Source of the DNA: Mesotoga prima MesG1.Ag.4.2
GTDB lineage: Bacteria > Thermotogota > Thermotogae > Petrotogales > Kosmotogaceae
Length of the DNA: 64,000 bases
NCBI RefSeq assembly: GCF_000147715.2
Contig: NC_017934.1
Coordinates: 186,001 to 250,000, forward strand
Direction: 5' to 3'
Below the pieces are notes generated by a model. The model was not told where the DNA came from and ran no database searches. It saw nothing but the letters and a program-made list of their open reading frames with translations. Of this stretch, positions 41,511 to 50,834 are shown piece after piece. How positions within the stretch are numbered: position 1 is the first letter of the stretch; every line of letters starts with the position of its first letter. The translations under genes and the position numbers were made by a program.

Positions 41511-42212
41511 TTAATCAGGTAAAACTACCGTGCCTGTTTTCCCGCCTATTATAGCATCGAACAGGTTACCCTTGTTGAAGAAGTCTATAACTCTAACGGA
41601 TAATCCATACCTCTGACAAATCGAGAAGGCTTCTATATCCATGATGCCTAATCCCTTCTCGATAGCCTCAGAGAAGGTTGTTCTGTCAATCTTGGTGGCA
41701 TCTTCATTCGTCTTAGGATCTTTGTCATATACTCCATCAACCTTCGTGCCCTTTATCAAAACATCTGCGCCGATTTCGACTGCCCTCACTGCGGCAGCTG
41801 TGTCCGTCGTAAAAAAAGGCAGATATGTCCCGCCGCCAAAAACGACTATCTTTCCCTCATTTAGAGCATCTTCAATGGTATCGTATCTGTGCTCAACTAG
41901 AGAAGAAATACCGGCAATCGAGGAGACTGCTATCGTCTCGAAACCGTTCACGCAGAGTGCTTCCTTCAAATAAAGGGCGTTCATAATGGTGCCAAGTATC
42001 CCAAGCTCATCGGCTCTTGATCCTCTCATATTCGACAGTTCACGACCCCTTATAAGATTTCCCGCACCGATCACTATTGCAAGTTGAATTTCCTTTTCAA
42101 TAACCGGGCGGAGTTCTTCGATGAGAAAGGAAGTTCTCTCTGAATCAAATCCTCTCGCGCCTTCTCCGCTCAAAACCTCACCGCTGAGTTTCAAGAGCAC
42201 TCTCTTATACAT
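41511..42212 (-). CDS. pyrH: Uridylate kinase (UMP kinase)
   Basis: About 233 residues. It phosphorylates UMP to UDP and belongs to the amino acid kinase fold. Motifs: [64 protein letters not shown]. The ATG at 42212 has GGAGGTG close upstream; the longer frame would start inside the terminator of tsf. The terminator hairpin ends just before the ribosome site, so expression may be attenuated. Confidence 0.97.
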   Translation of the reverse strand: MYKRVLLKLSGEVLSGEGARGFDSERTSFLIEELRPVIEKEIQLAIVIGAGNLIRGRELSNMRGSRADELGILGTIMNALYLKEALCVNGFETIAVSSIAGISSLVEHRYDTIEDALNEGKIVVFGGGTYLPFFTTDTAAAVRAVEIGADVLIKGTKVDGVYDKDPKTNEDATKIDRTTFSEAIEKGLGIMDIEAFSICQRYGLSVRVIDFFNKGNLFDAIIGGKTGTVVLPD

Positions 42213-42223
42213 AAGCACCTCCG

Positions 42224-42250
42224 AAAAAAAGGTGAGCACCAGGCTCACCT
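42224..42250 (-). terminator. Terminator/attenuator between tsf and pyrH
   Basis: Stem AGGTGAGC / GCTCACCT (42243-42250 with 42230-42237) and a T run (42230-42224), starting 8 bases past the tsf stop and ending 3 bases before the pyrH ribosome site GGAGGTG. Confidence 0.85.
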
Positions 42251-42257
42251 TTCAGAC

Positions 42258-42863
42258 TCAGTTCTCAGACTCTCCAACTTGCCAGCGGACGAATCTGCTG
42301 ATTTTAATGTTCTCGCCGGTCTTCGCAATCAGTTCGACAAGGAGATCGTTTATCGTCTTGCCGCTTTCAAAAACGTATTCCTGCTCGATAAGGCAGTTGT
42401 CCTTGTAGAAACTCTCGAGCTTGCTTTCAACGATTCTCTCTATTATGTTTGCTGGCTTTCCACTATCTTTCATCTGTTCAGTGTATATTTCCTTCTCTTT
42501 ATCTATGATCTCCTGAGGCACGTGTTCGCGGGAGATAAATCTAGCTCCCATAGCAGCCAGCTGCAGAGCGATCTTGTGAGCAAGCTCTTTGAATTCTTCC
42601 ATTCTCGCCACAAAGTCGGTGACACAGTTGAGCTCGAGAAGTACCCCGAGTTTGTCGTTGTGATGAATATAAGAATAAACAAGTCCTTCGGCCGTCTCTC
42701 TTCCCGAAACCTTGTCTGCCTTCAGTATCCCCTTCTTCCTGAGATAGTCCTTTGCCTGATCGAAATCTCCATCGGTTTCGACCAACGCCTTTTTACAATC
42801 CATCATGCCCGCTTGAGTGGCATCACGGAGTTTCTTTACCATGTCGCTGGTGATATTTGCCAT
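42258..42863 (-). CDS. tsf: Elongation factor Ts
   Basis: 201 residues. It is the guanine nucleotide exchange factor of EF-Tu. An N-terminal UBA-like domain (VKKLRDATQAGMMDCKKALVETDGDFDQAKDYLRKKG) precedes the TDFVAR motif of the core. At 201 residues it is of the short type (as in Thermus), with one core half instead of two. The usual neighbour rpsB is absent: the upstream gene is coaD. A possible -10 (TATAAT) lies at 42904-42899 on the minus strand, with no good -35. Confidence 0.96.
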   Translation of the reverse strand: MANITSDMVKKLRDATQAGMMDCKKALVETDGDFDQAKDYLRKKGILKADKVSGRETAEGLVYSYIHHNDKLGVLLELNCVTDFVARMEEFKELAHKIALQLAAMGARFISREHVPQEIIDKEKEIYTEQMKDSGKPANIIERIVESKLESFYKDNCLIEQEYVFESGKTINDLLVELIAKTGENIKISRFVRWQVGESEN

Positions 42864-42941
42864 TTTTCATGTCCTCCTCCATTAAAATTCCAAGAAAAAT
42901 TATAACCCAGTTGTACAGTTAATATTTTCCGTGATGTTAAG

Positions 42942-43418
42942 TCATTTCCCGAGCTTTCTTCTGAATTCTTCCTGTACGCAAGGCGGAACCCATTTGGAAA
43001 TGTCTCCCCCAAATGCCGCTATTTCACGGACCATAGAAGAAGAAATGAAAGAGTTGGAAGTGTCTGTCATTAGAAAAAGCGTTTCCAGCTCTTGAAGCAT
43101 AGCCTTATTGGCGTGAGCCATTTGAAGCTCGAGCTCAAAGTCTGATACGGCTCTGAGACCACGAATTATGATCTTAACATCATTGGCTTTGGCGAAATCA
43201 ACTAGAAGCCCGCTGTAAGTTATGATAGTAACGTTCTCCAGATGAGACACGCCACACCTTACCATTTCAATTCTCTCTTCATGACTAAAAAAATGTTTCT
43301 TGTTTACGTTTTCCATGACGAGCACCAGAACCTCGTCAAAGATTTTGCTGCATCTTTCGACCAAATCTATGTGACCGTATGTTATCGGATCAAAGGAACC
43401 TGGATAAACGGCTTTCAT
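42942..43418 (-). CDS. coaD: Phosphopantetheine adenylyltransferase
   Basis: About 158 residues. It transfers AMP from ATP to 4'-phosphopantetheine in CoA synthesis. [22 protein letters not shown] holds the (H/T)xGH nucleotidyltransferase motif; [21 protein letters not shown] and SSSMVREIA are also family-typical. I choose the ATG at 43418; a TTG at 43433 would add five residues, and neither has a clear ribosome site. Confidence 0.95.
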   Translation of the reverse strand: MKAVYPGSFDPITYGHIDLVERCSKIFDEVLVLVMENVNKKHFFSHEERIEMVRCGVSHLENVTIITYSGLLVDFAKANDVKIIIRGLRAVSDFELELQMAHANKAMLQELETLFLMTDTSNSFISSSMVREIAAFGGDISKWVPPCVQEEFRRKLGK

Positions 43419-43477
43419 TTTATTTGACGCCAACGACTCTTTGCATGTCGGTCAGGCGCCCCTCCTTTCAAAGTCTT

Positions 43478-43942
43478 CTACTTTAGATTCTCCTTCATCT
43501 CATTTGATTCCAAGGGGTTCTGAGCAATTTTATCGCCGTATTCAAGCAGATTCTCGAGAGTCATAGAACCGAGTTCTCTCATCATTGCGTTGTATAGTTT
43601 GAACCATACATACTTAACAGTACAATTCGGGTCTTCAAGACACTTTCCGTTCTGCTGAAGACACGGATATGAATTCATAGGTTTATCGAGCTTCAGTATA
43701 ACGTCTCTCAGTAGTATCTCGTTTGCAGGTCTCGCGAGACAGTATCCACCATACCTGCCTCTTACGGCTTTTATTATCCCCGCCTGTCTCAGTTCACCGA
43801 AGATCTTCTCCAGAAAATCTCTCGGAATCTCATTTCCCTGGACGATCTCGACGAGCGAGAGCTTATCCTTTCCTTCGCGGGTCGACTTTGCCATCTTATA
43901 AAGTGCTCTCAAAGCGTAACTGCTTTTAAGCGTAAAACCCAT
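43478..43942 (-). CDS. Rrf2-family transcriptional regulator
   Basis: 154 residues with an N-terminal winged helix (YALRALYKMAKS... IPRDFLEKIFGELRQAGIIKAVRGRYGGYCLARP) and the three-Cys cluster-binding loop PCLQQNGKCLEDPNC, as in IscR. It probably senses iron-sulfur or redox state. It lies 2 bases after the ftsY stop, so it is likely in the proS-ftsY operon; no isc or suf genes are in the window, so its targets are elsewhere. Confidence 0.92.
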   Translation of the reverse strand: MGFTLKSSYALRALYKMAKSTREGKDKLSLVEIVQGNEIPRDFLEKIFGELRQAGIIKAVRGRYGGYCLARPANEILLRDVILKLDKPMNSYPCLQQNGKCLEDPNCTVKYVWFKLYNAMMRELGSMTLENLLEYGDKIAQNPLESNEMKENLK

Positions 43943-43944
43943 TT

Positions 43945-44856
43945 CTAAGCCTCCTCTGAACCCTCTTCCCCGGTAGACAAAAGAGCGTTCACGAATTCCC
44001 TGCTGTCAAAGGGTTTCAAATCATCTTCCTTTTCTCCTACGCCTATATATCTCACCGGTATCCCAAGTTCCTTTACAATAGCGAAAATAATACCACCTTT
44101 AGCGGTACCATCAAGCTTCGTCAGTACGATCCCGGTGACATCGACAGCTTCTTTGAATTTTTTGGCCTGTACCAGGCCATTCTGTCCCGTAGTTGCATCA
44201 ATTACAAGCAATACTTCATTAGGAGCTCCGGGCGATGCTTTGCCGATTACTCTATGTACTTTCTTCAGTTCTTCCATCAGGTTGCTTCGGGTGTGCAATC
44301 TGCCTGCCGTGTCGACAATCACTACATCCTTTCCCTTACTTACTGCGTGCCTTACAGCGTCAAAGGCCACTGCTGCGGAATCGGCGCCCTGACCCTGGCT
44401 TATGAAGTCAACGTTCGCTCTTTCACTCCATATTCTTAGTTGTTCTACTGCGGCTGCCCTAAAAGTGTCACAGGCAGCGAGAACCACTTTGTTTCCATTG
44501 CTCGAGTAGAGTTTGGAAAGCTTGCCTATTGTGGTTGTCTTTCCGGTGCCGTTAACGCCGACCACCGAAACTACGTAAGGTCTCGCTTGTGGCACCTCAA
44601 AGGGTATGTCAAGTATCTCGACAAGGACTTCTTTCAGTACCTCAATGGGTTCCTTCCCTTTATCTTTTCTATCTTTCAAAGCTTCGATGACTTCCTCAGC
44701 CGTTTCGGAACCCATATCGGACAATATCAGGAGCTCCTCGATTTCTTCAAGTGAGTCAGAATCAAGCGATTCAAAAGAGAGAAGTTTTCTTACCCTCTTG
44801 AAGAAGCCTTCTCTGGTCCTCTTCAAACCATCGTTAAGTCTAGAAAAAACTCCCAT
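43945..44856 (-). CDS. ftsY: Signal recognition particle receptor FtsY
   Basis: 303 residues. This is the SRP-receptor GTPase that docks ribosome-nascent chains to the membrane. Short N domain (about 1-90), then the NG GTPase: GVNGTGKTTTIGKLS (G1), DTFRAAAVEQL, DTAGR (G3), TKLDGTAKGG (G4) and GVGEKEDDLKPFD. The long acidic A domain of E. coli is missing, as usual in this phylum. It overlaps the proS stop by one base. Confidence 0.97.
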   Translation of the reverse strand: MGVFSRLNDGLKRTREGFFKRVRKLLSFESLDSDSLEEIEELLILSDMGSETAEEVIEALKDRKDKGKEPIEVLKEVLVEILDIPFEVPQARPYVVSVVGVNGTGKTTTIGKLSKLYSSNGNKVVLAACDTFRAAAVEQLRIWSERANVDFISQGQGADSAAVAFDAVRHAVSKGKDVVIVDTAGRLHTRSNLMEELKKVHRVIGKASPGAPNEVLLVIDATTGQNGLVQAKKFKEAVDVTGIVLTKLDGTAKGGIIFAIVKELGIPVRYIGVGEKEDDLKPFDSREFVNALLSTGEEGSEEA

Positions 44857-46598
44857 TATTCGGCCTCCATCTTGCTAACAGGTCTGTAATTAGAGAGCTC
44901 TTTCTTGATCTCTTCCAAAAGGGTATCGAATCCATCTACAATACTAACTTCAAGTGGTTTCTTCTCCGTTCTTGGTTTCACTTCGACTATACCTTGGGCA
45001 AGCTTCTTGCCGAGCGTTATTCTTACGGGAATCCCTATAAGGTCTGCGTCTTTGAACTTCATTCCGGGAGATATCTCTCTATCGTCGAGGAGAACCTCGA
45101 AGCCCGCCTCACTCAAAATATCGTATAGTTGTATGGATTTCTCTGAGACGATAGGATCCTTTATGTTGACCGCAGTTACGATGATGTCGAACGGAGCTAC
45201 AGCTAGCGGCCAGATGATACCATTTTCATCATGAAGCTGCTCAACTATGGCGCTAATAGTTCTAGACACACCCCAGCCGTAACAGCCCATAATATAATGA
45301 ATACTATTACCTTTTTCGTCGGTCACGTATCCGTTCATCTTTTCCGAATATTTCGTCCCGAGTTTGAAAATATGTCCTACTTCGATGCCCTTTGCCGATT
45401 TCATAGGTGCCCCGCATTTAGGACAGGGATCTCCTTCAGTAACCATTTTGAGATCGTGCCAGGAATCAATTTTGAAGTCGCGTCCGGGAAGAACACCGGA
45501 ATAATGATACCCCTCTTTCAGTGCACCACAAACCGCGTTTTTCAAACCTTTTATTGTATGATCTGCAATGATTGTGACTTCTTTTGGAAGGCCAATTGGA
45601 CCGACAAAACCGATCGGAACTCCCAGTAAATCCAGAACCTCCTGAGGGGTTGCCATAACGAGAGTCTGGTCCTCTAGAGCGGCCTTCAGTTTTGATTCGT
45701 TCAACTCTTCGTTTCCGCGAATCAGAGCCATATAGTAGCCCTTTCTACCTTTATATATTAGGGACTTCACAATATCCCTCGAGGTCACTTCAAGGAAAGC
45801 CGAAACCTCATCTACCGTCCTGGAATTCGGCGTAGGAACTATCTTTAAGTCAGCAACAGCCCCTTCTTGAGATTCTTCTTGCAACAGATACTCTGCTTTT
45901 TCATCGGAGGCCGCGTAGCCACAGTCGCAATAGAGCAGAGTGGATTCACCGTAATCGGCTAGAACGTTGAATTCGTGAGACTCATTACCGCCAATGGCCC
46001 CGGAATCAGCTTCCACAACGAGAAATTCCAGTCCAATCCTTTGGAGAATCTTACTGTATGCACCGTAGAACTGCTTGTAGGTCTCATCTAATGAGGACCA
46101 AGAACCATGAAAACTGTATGCGTCCTTCATAAGAAATTCTCTCGATCTCATGAGTCCGAATCTGGGGCGAATCTCGTCTCTGTATTTCATAGCTATCTGA
46201 TAAAGCGAAACGGGAAGCTGCTTGTATGAATTAAGCTCGTTTCTTAGAAGATGGGTAATGATCTCTTCATGGGTAGGCCCTAGCGTGAAGAACCGCTCAT
46301 GCCTATCCTGCATTCTCATCATTTCCGGTCCATAGTCGTCCCATCTGCCAGTCTCGTGCCATAACTCAGCCGGCTGAATGATCGGCATAAGAATTTCTTG
46401 AGAACCAATAGCGTTCATCTCCTGACGGACGATATCCTCAATCTTCTTCAGAACACGAAAACCGAGCGGAAGAAAGGAATAGATGCCTGCCGCTACTTTT
46501 CTCACAAATCCACCACGAACGAGTAGTTTGATACTTATCAAGTCGGCGTCGGCGGGAGCTTCTTTCAATGTTGGGGCGTAAAGCTGTGAAAACCTCAT
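44856..46598 (-). CDS. proS: Prolyl-tRNA synthetase
   Basis: 580 residues, bacterial-type class II synthetase with the editing domain. Motif 1 region around [14 protein letters not shown], motif 2 [25 protein letters not shown], the YbaK-like editing insertion (about 225-385), motif 3 [11 protein letters not shown], and the C-terminal anticodon domain. First gene of proS-ftsY-rrf2, with a probable extended -10 promoter upstream. Confidence 0.97.
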   Translation of the reverse strand: MRFSQLYAPTLKEAPADADLISIKLLVRGGFVRKVAAGIYSFLPLGFRVLKKIEDIVRQEMNAIGSQEILMPIIQPAELWHETGRWDDYGPEMMRMQDRHERFFTLGPTHEEIITHLLRNELNSYKQLPVSLYQIAMKYRDEIRPRFGLMRSREFLMKDAYSFHGSWSSLDETYKQFYGAYSKILQRIGLEFLVVEADSGAIGGNESHEFNVLADYGESTLLYCDCGYAASDEKAEYLLQEESQEGAVADLKIVPTPNSRTVDEVSAFLEVTSRDIVKSLIYKGRKGYYMALIRGNEELNESKLKAALEDQTLVMATPQEVLDLLGVPIGFVGPIGLPKEVTIIADHTIKGLKNAVCGALKEGYHYSGVLPGRDFKIDSWHDLKMVTEGDPCPKCGAPMKSAKGIEVGHIFKLGTKYSEKMNGYVTDEKGNSIHYIMGCYGWGVSRTISAIVEQLHDENGIIWPLAVAPFDIIVTAVNIKDPIVSEKSIQLYDILSEAGFEVLLDDREISPGMKFKDADLIGIPVRITLGKKLAQGIVEVKPRTEKKPLEVSIVDGFDTLLEEIKKELSNYRPVSKMEAE

Positions 46599-46645
46599 TA
46601 GATCTCTCCTCTCGAAAATAAGCTAATCAGGACTAATTCAGTGAG

Positions 46646-46654
46646 ATTATAGCA
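46646..46654 (-). promoter_or_regulatory. Extended -10 promoter of proS
   Basis: TGCTATAAT on the minus strand (46654-46646), a TGn-TATAAT element, 48 bases before the proS start. No good -35 box. Confidence 0.5.
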
Positions 46655-46718
46655 TAGTTCCAGCAAGCTGTTTGACGTTTTGATATAATGAAGTATATGT
46701 CTTATAAGGAGGACGAGC

Positions 46719-47567
46719 ATGAGTATTTCCTTGCTTCAGGAAGAGCTTAGGGACTATGTAGAAAATGTCAAAAGAGCCGCTCGCTTCATAGAAAAGGAAG
46801 TCGATTTGCAGCCTAAAGTTGCGGTAATTCTTGGCAGCGGTCTTGGAGACGTGTCGAAGAGCCTTGAAAATGCCGTTTCAATTCCTTACGATGAGATCCC
46901 CGGCTTCCCGTTGTCTACCGCTCCGGGTCATAAGGGCGAACTGATTTTCGGAAATGCCCTCCATCATAGTGTAATGCTTATGAATGGTCGCTTCCACTTT
47001 TATGAAGGTTACTCAATGAGAACCGTCACCTTTCCCATAAGAATAATGCAGGAACTGGGTGTGGAGGTTCTCCTGATTACAAACGCTTCCGGTGGCCTGA
47101 ATCCGGACTTTGAAGTAGGTAGAGTCATGCTTATAAGGGATATTATCAATTTCATGGGCGACAACCCTCTAATAGGTCAGAATGTTGACGAATGGGGCCC
47201 GCGTTTCCCCGATATGAGCGAGCCAGTCGACAGAGACCTCTTGAGCAAGGCTCTTCTTTCTGCGAAAGAACTTGGAATCGGAGTGTATGAAGGTGTATAT
47301 GTTGGAGTGGCCGGGCCAAACTTCGAGACTCCAGCAGAGCTGAGAATGCTGCGACGGTTCGGTGCGGATGCCGTGGGTATGTCGACAGTTCCGGAGGTCA
47401 TCGTTGCCCGGCATGCAGGTATTAGAGTATTGGGACTATCGGCGATTTCCGACAGGGCAGTAGCCGAGGATCTGAAGCCGCTAACTGCCGAAGAAGTTCT
47501 GGAAATGGCAAAAAAAGCTGGCAACGATATAAGCAAATTGATACTTAAGACTCTAGAAAAAATATAG
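46719..47567 (+). CDS. Purine nucleoside phosphorylase (class II, trimeric type)
   Basis: 282 residues. It cleaves purine nucleosides with phosphate to base and ribose-1-phosphate. Motifs: VAVILGSGLGDV, phosphate-site PGHKGELIFG and GRFHFYEGY, ITNASGGLNPDF, GVAGPNFETPAELRMLRRFGADAVGMSTVPEVIVA with the base-binding Glu and the Met. The ATG has AAGGAGG upstream. A TATAAT (46684-46689) may serve as its -10. Divergent from proS. Confidence 0.94.
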   Translation: MSISLLQEELRDYVENVKRAARFIEKEVDLQPKVAVILGSGLGDVSKSLENAVSIPYDEIPGFPLSTAPGHKGELIFGNALHHSVMLMNGRFHFYEGYSMRTVTFPIRIMQELGVEVLLITNASGGLNPDFEVGRVMLIRDIINFMGDNPLIGQNVDEWGPRFPDMSEPVDRDLLSKALLSAKELGIGVYEGVYVGVAGPNFETPAELRMLRRFGADAVGMSTVPEVIVARHAGIRVLGLSAISDRAVAEDLKPLTAEEVLEMAKKAGNDISKLILKTLEKI

Positions 47568-47590
47568 GGAGAGCTACACTCTCCCCTTTG
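47567..47590 (+). terminator. Weak hairpin terminator of the purine nucleoside phosphorylase gene
   Basis: Stem GGGAGAG / CTCTCCC (47567-47585) directly at the stop codon, followed by only CTTT. It may act in both directions, since tRNA-Val ends at 47589 on the other strand. Confidence 0.5.
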
Positions 47591-47663
47591 GTGGGTGCGG
47601 TAGGGATTGAACCTACGGCCTCTTCCTCGTCAAGGAAGCGCTCTTCCACTGAGCTACGCACCC
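47589..47663 (-). tRNA. tRNA-Val (GAC)
   Basis: Cloverleaf with acceptor GGGTGCG, anticodon loop CTTGACGAG (GAC), T-arm GGTTCAATCC and encoded CCA. It lies alone between two plus-strand genes. Confidence 0.95.
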
Positions 47664-47758
47664 GAACAAGATTGATTCTACCATCGTCTTAAGAGCGTTG
47701 TCAAGAACAAGTGAAAATGCTTTGGCTTCCGAAATAATACGTACAGGTTAACGGTATT

Positions 47759-47787
47759 TTGAAATTGGAGGCTCCATAGATTATAAT
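47759..47787 (+). promoter_or_regulatory. Promoter of the peptide ABC transporter operon
   Basis: -35 TTGAAA (47759-47764), 17-base spacer, -10 TATAAT (47782-47787), 43 bases before the GTG start. Confidence 0.7.
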
Positions 47788-47830
47788 TGTAGTATCACAC
47801 TCATCTCTATTTTGAAAGGGGGCAACATTA

Positions 47831-49672
47831 GTGAGAAAGATTTTACTGGTAACACTTACTGTACTTTTCTTTTCGTTAGTTGCGTTTGCTAGTGACCCAG
47901 AAACGTTTGTGAATCTCACTATTGGTGAACCGGAAACTCTCGATCCGCTTCACTCTTATGATACGGCCAGTGGTGAGGTAATATTGAATCTGTATGACAA
48001 CTTGATTCAGTACGACGGTGAGTCTGTTACTGACTACCTGCCGATGATTTCTACGGAAGTACCTTCTGTGGAGAACGGCCTGATCAATCCAGAGGGAACC
48101 GTATACACATTCCCGATAAGGGAAGGGGTCAAGTTCCACACTGGAAACGTTCTTACTCCTGAGGACGTCAAGTATTCGTTCCATAGGTACATTCTTGGTG
48201 ACCCGTCTGGTGGACCTCAGTGGATGATCATCGAAGCTCTAACCGGTGGCGCTCACGCAAGCGTTGAAAGCTGGTTCGAAGCTTACTCAGGTATGCCATA
48301 TTCAGAAGCAGTTGATGCCGACAAGAACGTCGTTTCTGAAGAAGCAAGGCAGAAACTGATTTCCTTCTATGAGGAAGTTGTAAGCCCGAAGGTCAAGATA
48401 GAGGGAAACAGTGTTGTATTCACTCTTGATGCTCCTTGGGGACCTTTCATGAACACGATAGCTCATTTTGGGTCTTGGGCAGCTATAACTGACTCCAAGT
48501 GGGGAATCGAAAATGGAGCATGGGACGGCAAAGCAGACGGCTGGTGGAAGTGGCATGATCTCGAGCCTCAGGAAAGCCCGTACCATAATGCGGAAGCTGG
48601 TTCAGGACCATTCAAGCTTGTAGAATGGGATTCTGCTGAACAGAAAGTAATTCTAGAGAGGTTTGACGACTACTGGGCAGGCCCTGCAACGATCAAGAAC
48701 GTCATGATCTGGGGAATTGACGAATTCTCGACCAGAAAAGCTATATTTGAAGCAGGAGATGCCGATATTGCATACTTTGGATCCTCATATTTGGATCAGG
48801 CCGAGGCTCTTGCTGCAGAGGGGAAAGCAGTTGTCACGAAGGGTTATCCGACAGCAAGTATTACTTCCCTTCACTTTAACTGGCTCGTTGCAGAGGGCAG
48901 TGAATATCTTGGAAGTGGAAAACTAGACGGGAACGGAGTGCCAAGAGATTTCTTCTCTGATATCCATGTTAGAAGAGGATTCGCTTACTGCTACGACGGC
49001 ACTACATTCGTAGATGAAGTTCTAAATGGTAATGGCGTACTTGTTCCAACAGATCTTCCCAAAGGCTTCCTAGGATATGACGAAACGCTTCCTCTGCCGG
49101 AATTCAATCTCGCAAAGGCTGCTGAAGAGTTCAAGAAGGCCTGGGGTGGAGAAGTCTGGGAAAAGGGCTTTAAGATTCAACTTCTCTACAACACCGGAAA
49201 TGATGAAAGACAAACAATTGCGGAGATGCTTGCTTACTTTGTGAACTCGATCAATCCGAAGTTCAAGGTTGAGACCCTTGGTGTACAGTGGCCTACATAT
49301 CTAGCTGCACAAAGGAATGGATTCTTACCTATATTTACCATAGGATGGCTTGCAGACTATCCCGATCCCCATAACTTCATAGCTACTTACTATGCAAGTT
49401 ACGGTGCATACGCTTCCAGACAGGGAGTTCCTTTCCAGGAATGGGCAGCCGCAAATGTTGATGCCGAAATAAGCGCCGCTGCAGTATCTGTTGATAACGA
49501 AGAGCGTATAAAGCTTTATAGAAGCATTCAGGAAAAGGTAATTGATGCTGCAATCGGTATTCCTCTGTATATGCCAACAGGTCTCAACGTTAGAGCACCT
49601 TGGGTTGAGGGCTGGTATCCTCATCTTGTAAGGTCTGGATTCTACTATTACCAGCTTTCCAAGAATCAGTAA
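47831..49672 (+). CDS. Peptide/oligosaccharide ABC transporter substrate-binding protein (family 5)
   Basis: 613 residues with a signal peptide (KILLVTLTVLFFSLVAFA) and the SBP_bac_5 opening NLTIGEPETLDPLHSYDTASGEVILNLYDNL. It lacks a lipobox Cys, so it is probably periplasmic rather than lipid-anchored. GTG start at 47831 after GGGGG. Family members in Thermotogota bind peptides or oligosaccharides; which one is not decided by the sequence. First gene of a five-gene operon. A terminator after it probably keeps its level above that of the membrane components. Confidence 0.92.
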   Translation: MRKILLVTLTVLFFSLVAFASDPETFVNLTIGEPETLDPLHSYDTASGEVILNLYDNLIQYDGESVTDYLPMISTEVPSVENGLINPEGTVYTFPIREGVKFHTGNVLTPEDVKYSFHRYILGDPSGGPQWMIIEALTGGAHASVESWFEAYSGMPYSEAVDADKNVVSEEARQKLISFYEEVVSPKVKIEGNSVVFTLDAPWGPFMNTIAHFGSWAAITDSKWGIENGAWDGKADGWWKWHDLEPQESPYHNAEAGSGPFKLVEWDSAEQKVILERFDDYWAGPATIKNVMIWGIDEFSTRKAIFEAGDADIAYFGSSYLDQAEALAAEGKAVVTKGYPTASITSLHFNWLVAEGSEYLGSGKLDGNGVPRDFFSDIHVRRGFAYCYDGTTFVDEVLNGNGVLVPTDLPKGFLGYDETLPLPEFNLAKAAEEFKKAWGGEVWEKGFKIQLLYNTGNDERQTIAEMLAYFVNSINPKFKVETLGVQWPTYLAAQRNGFLPIFTIGWLADYPDPHNFIATYYASYGAYASRQGVPFQEWAAANVDAEISAAAVSVDNEERIKLYRSIQEKVIDAAIGIPLYMPTGLNVRAPWVEGWYPHLVRSGFYYYQLSKNQ

Positions 49673-49688
49673 TTGAAATATCCCGTAG

Positions 49689-49721
49689 AGAGCCGGGTTT
49701 TTCTTGCCCGGCTCTTTTTTT
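49689..49721 (+). terminator. Intra-operon terminator after the binding-protein gene
   Basis: Stem AGAGCCGGG / CCCGGCTCT (49689-49697 with 49707-49715) followed by at least six T. A TATAAT (49738-49743) downstream may give the permease genes some independent transcription. Confidence 0.9.
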
Positions 49722-49785
49722 GACTAGAGATATAGATTATAATAAACTATTGCCTTTGTTTTGAAGAAAGAGTGGTGATTTTCGG

Positions 49786-50820
49786 GTGACTGCTTATATA
49801 ATCAGGAGACTTCTTCTACTGCCATTGATAATGATAGGTGTTACTCTGATTATTTTCTCTATGATCTGGGCCCTTGGCCCCGATAGGCTTCTTGCCTCTT
49901 ACGTAAAGAGTCCTGAAGCTTTGAAGACTCCAGATGCGGCAGAGAGACTGATCAAGAAATACGGTCTTGATGAACCAATGCCTGTTCAATACTTGAAATG
50001 GCTTGGAAATATCCTGCAAGGTGATTTTGGATACTCCATGGTTGGGAAAAAGGGAGTACTCCCGTCTATGCTTGAGCGATTCCCGTATACACTGGAGTTG
50101 ACAATCTATGCAATTGTTCCTGTAATTCTTGTTGCAATATGGTTGGGAGTGATTTCTGCCGTTAACCAGAACAAATTTACAGATCAATTCATAAGGGTCT
50201 TTGCCCTTGTGGGTTGGTCTCTTCCTGATTTTGTTTTTGGGCTTTTGCTCCTTCTTGTCTTCTACTCAATTCTTGGTTGGTTTCCCCCGGGTATGGTAAG
50301 CACGGAGTTTGATCTGGTCATGAGATCAGATGAATGGAGAACAATAACAAGTATGCCAACATTTGATGCACTACTGAATGGGAGACTTGACATATTCATC
50401 GATGCATTGAGACACATTATACTTCCTGTCCTCACCCTTGCGTACCTTTGGTGGGCTTATCTACTAAGGATTACGCGTTCGAGCATGCTTGAAGTGCTGA
50501 GGAAGGACTATATACGGACGGCAAGAGCAAAAGGCGTGCCCGAAAGAACGGTTATCAAAAAGCATGCCAAGAGAAACGCTATGATTCCAGTCATTACGGT
50601 TGCTGGAGGATCGGTTATGGGGTTATTGGGAGGAACAGTCTTTGTAGAGACGATCTTCTCCCGCGTCGGAATGGGAAGATTCCTTGCCGATGCAGCAAGT
50701 CTTCTGGATTACTGGTCGATTATAGGTGGAGCATTGTTCTTCTCCTTCATAATGGTTGTTGGAAACCTGATCGTAGACGTTTCTTACGCTCTGGTTGATC
50801 CCAGAATAAGGCTTGAATGA
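49786..50820 (+). CDS. Peptide ABC transporter permease, DppB type
   Basis: 344 residues with six hydrophobic segments and the EAA motif around LRITRSSMLEVLRKDYIRTARAKGVPERTVIKKHAKRNAMIPVIT, which contacts the ATPases. Opens with the family sequence MTAYIIRRLLLLPLIMIGVTLIIF. GTG start. It overlaps the next permease frame at ATGA. Confidence 0.93.
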   Translation: MTAYIIRRLLLLPLIMIGVTLIIFSMIWALGPDRLLASYVKSPEALKTPDAAERLIKKYGLDEPMPVQYLKWLGNILQGDFGYSMVGKKGVLPSMLERFPYTLELTIYAIVPVILVAIWLGVISAVNQNKFTDQFIRVFALVGWSLPDFVFGLLLLLVFYSILGWFPPGMVSTEFDLVMRSDEWRTITSMPTFDALLNGRLDIFIDALRHIILPVLTLAYLWWAYLLRITRSSMLEVLRKDYIRTARAKGVPERTVIKKHAKRNAMIPVITVAGGSVMGLLGGTVFVETIFSRVGMGRFLADAASLLDYWSIIGGALFFSFIMVVGNLIVDVSYALVDPRIRLE

Positions 50821-50834
50821 GGGGGAAAATGCAG

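Noticed and set aside
46672-46699. TTGACG with TATATG as promoter of the purine nucleoside phosphorylase gene
   Set aside because: The better -10 (TATAAT, 46684) is only 6 bases from TTGACG, so the pairing is ambiguous; not listed as a promoter.
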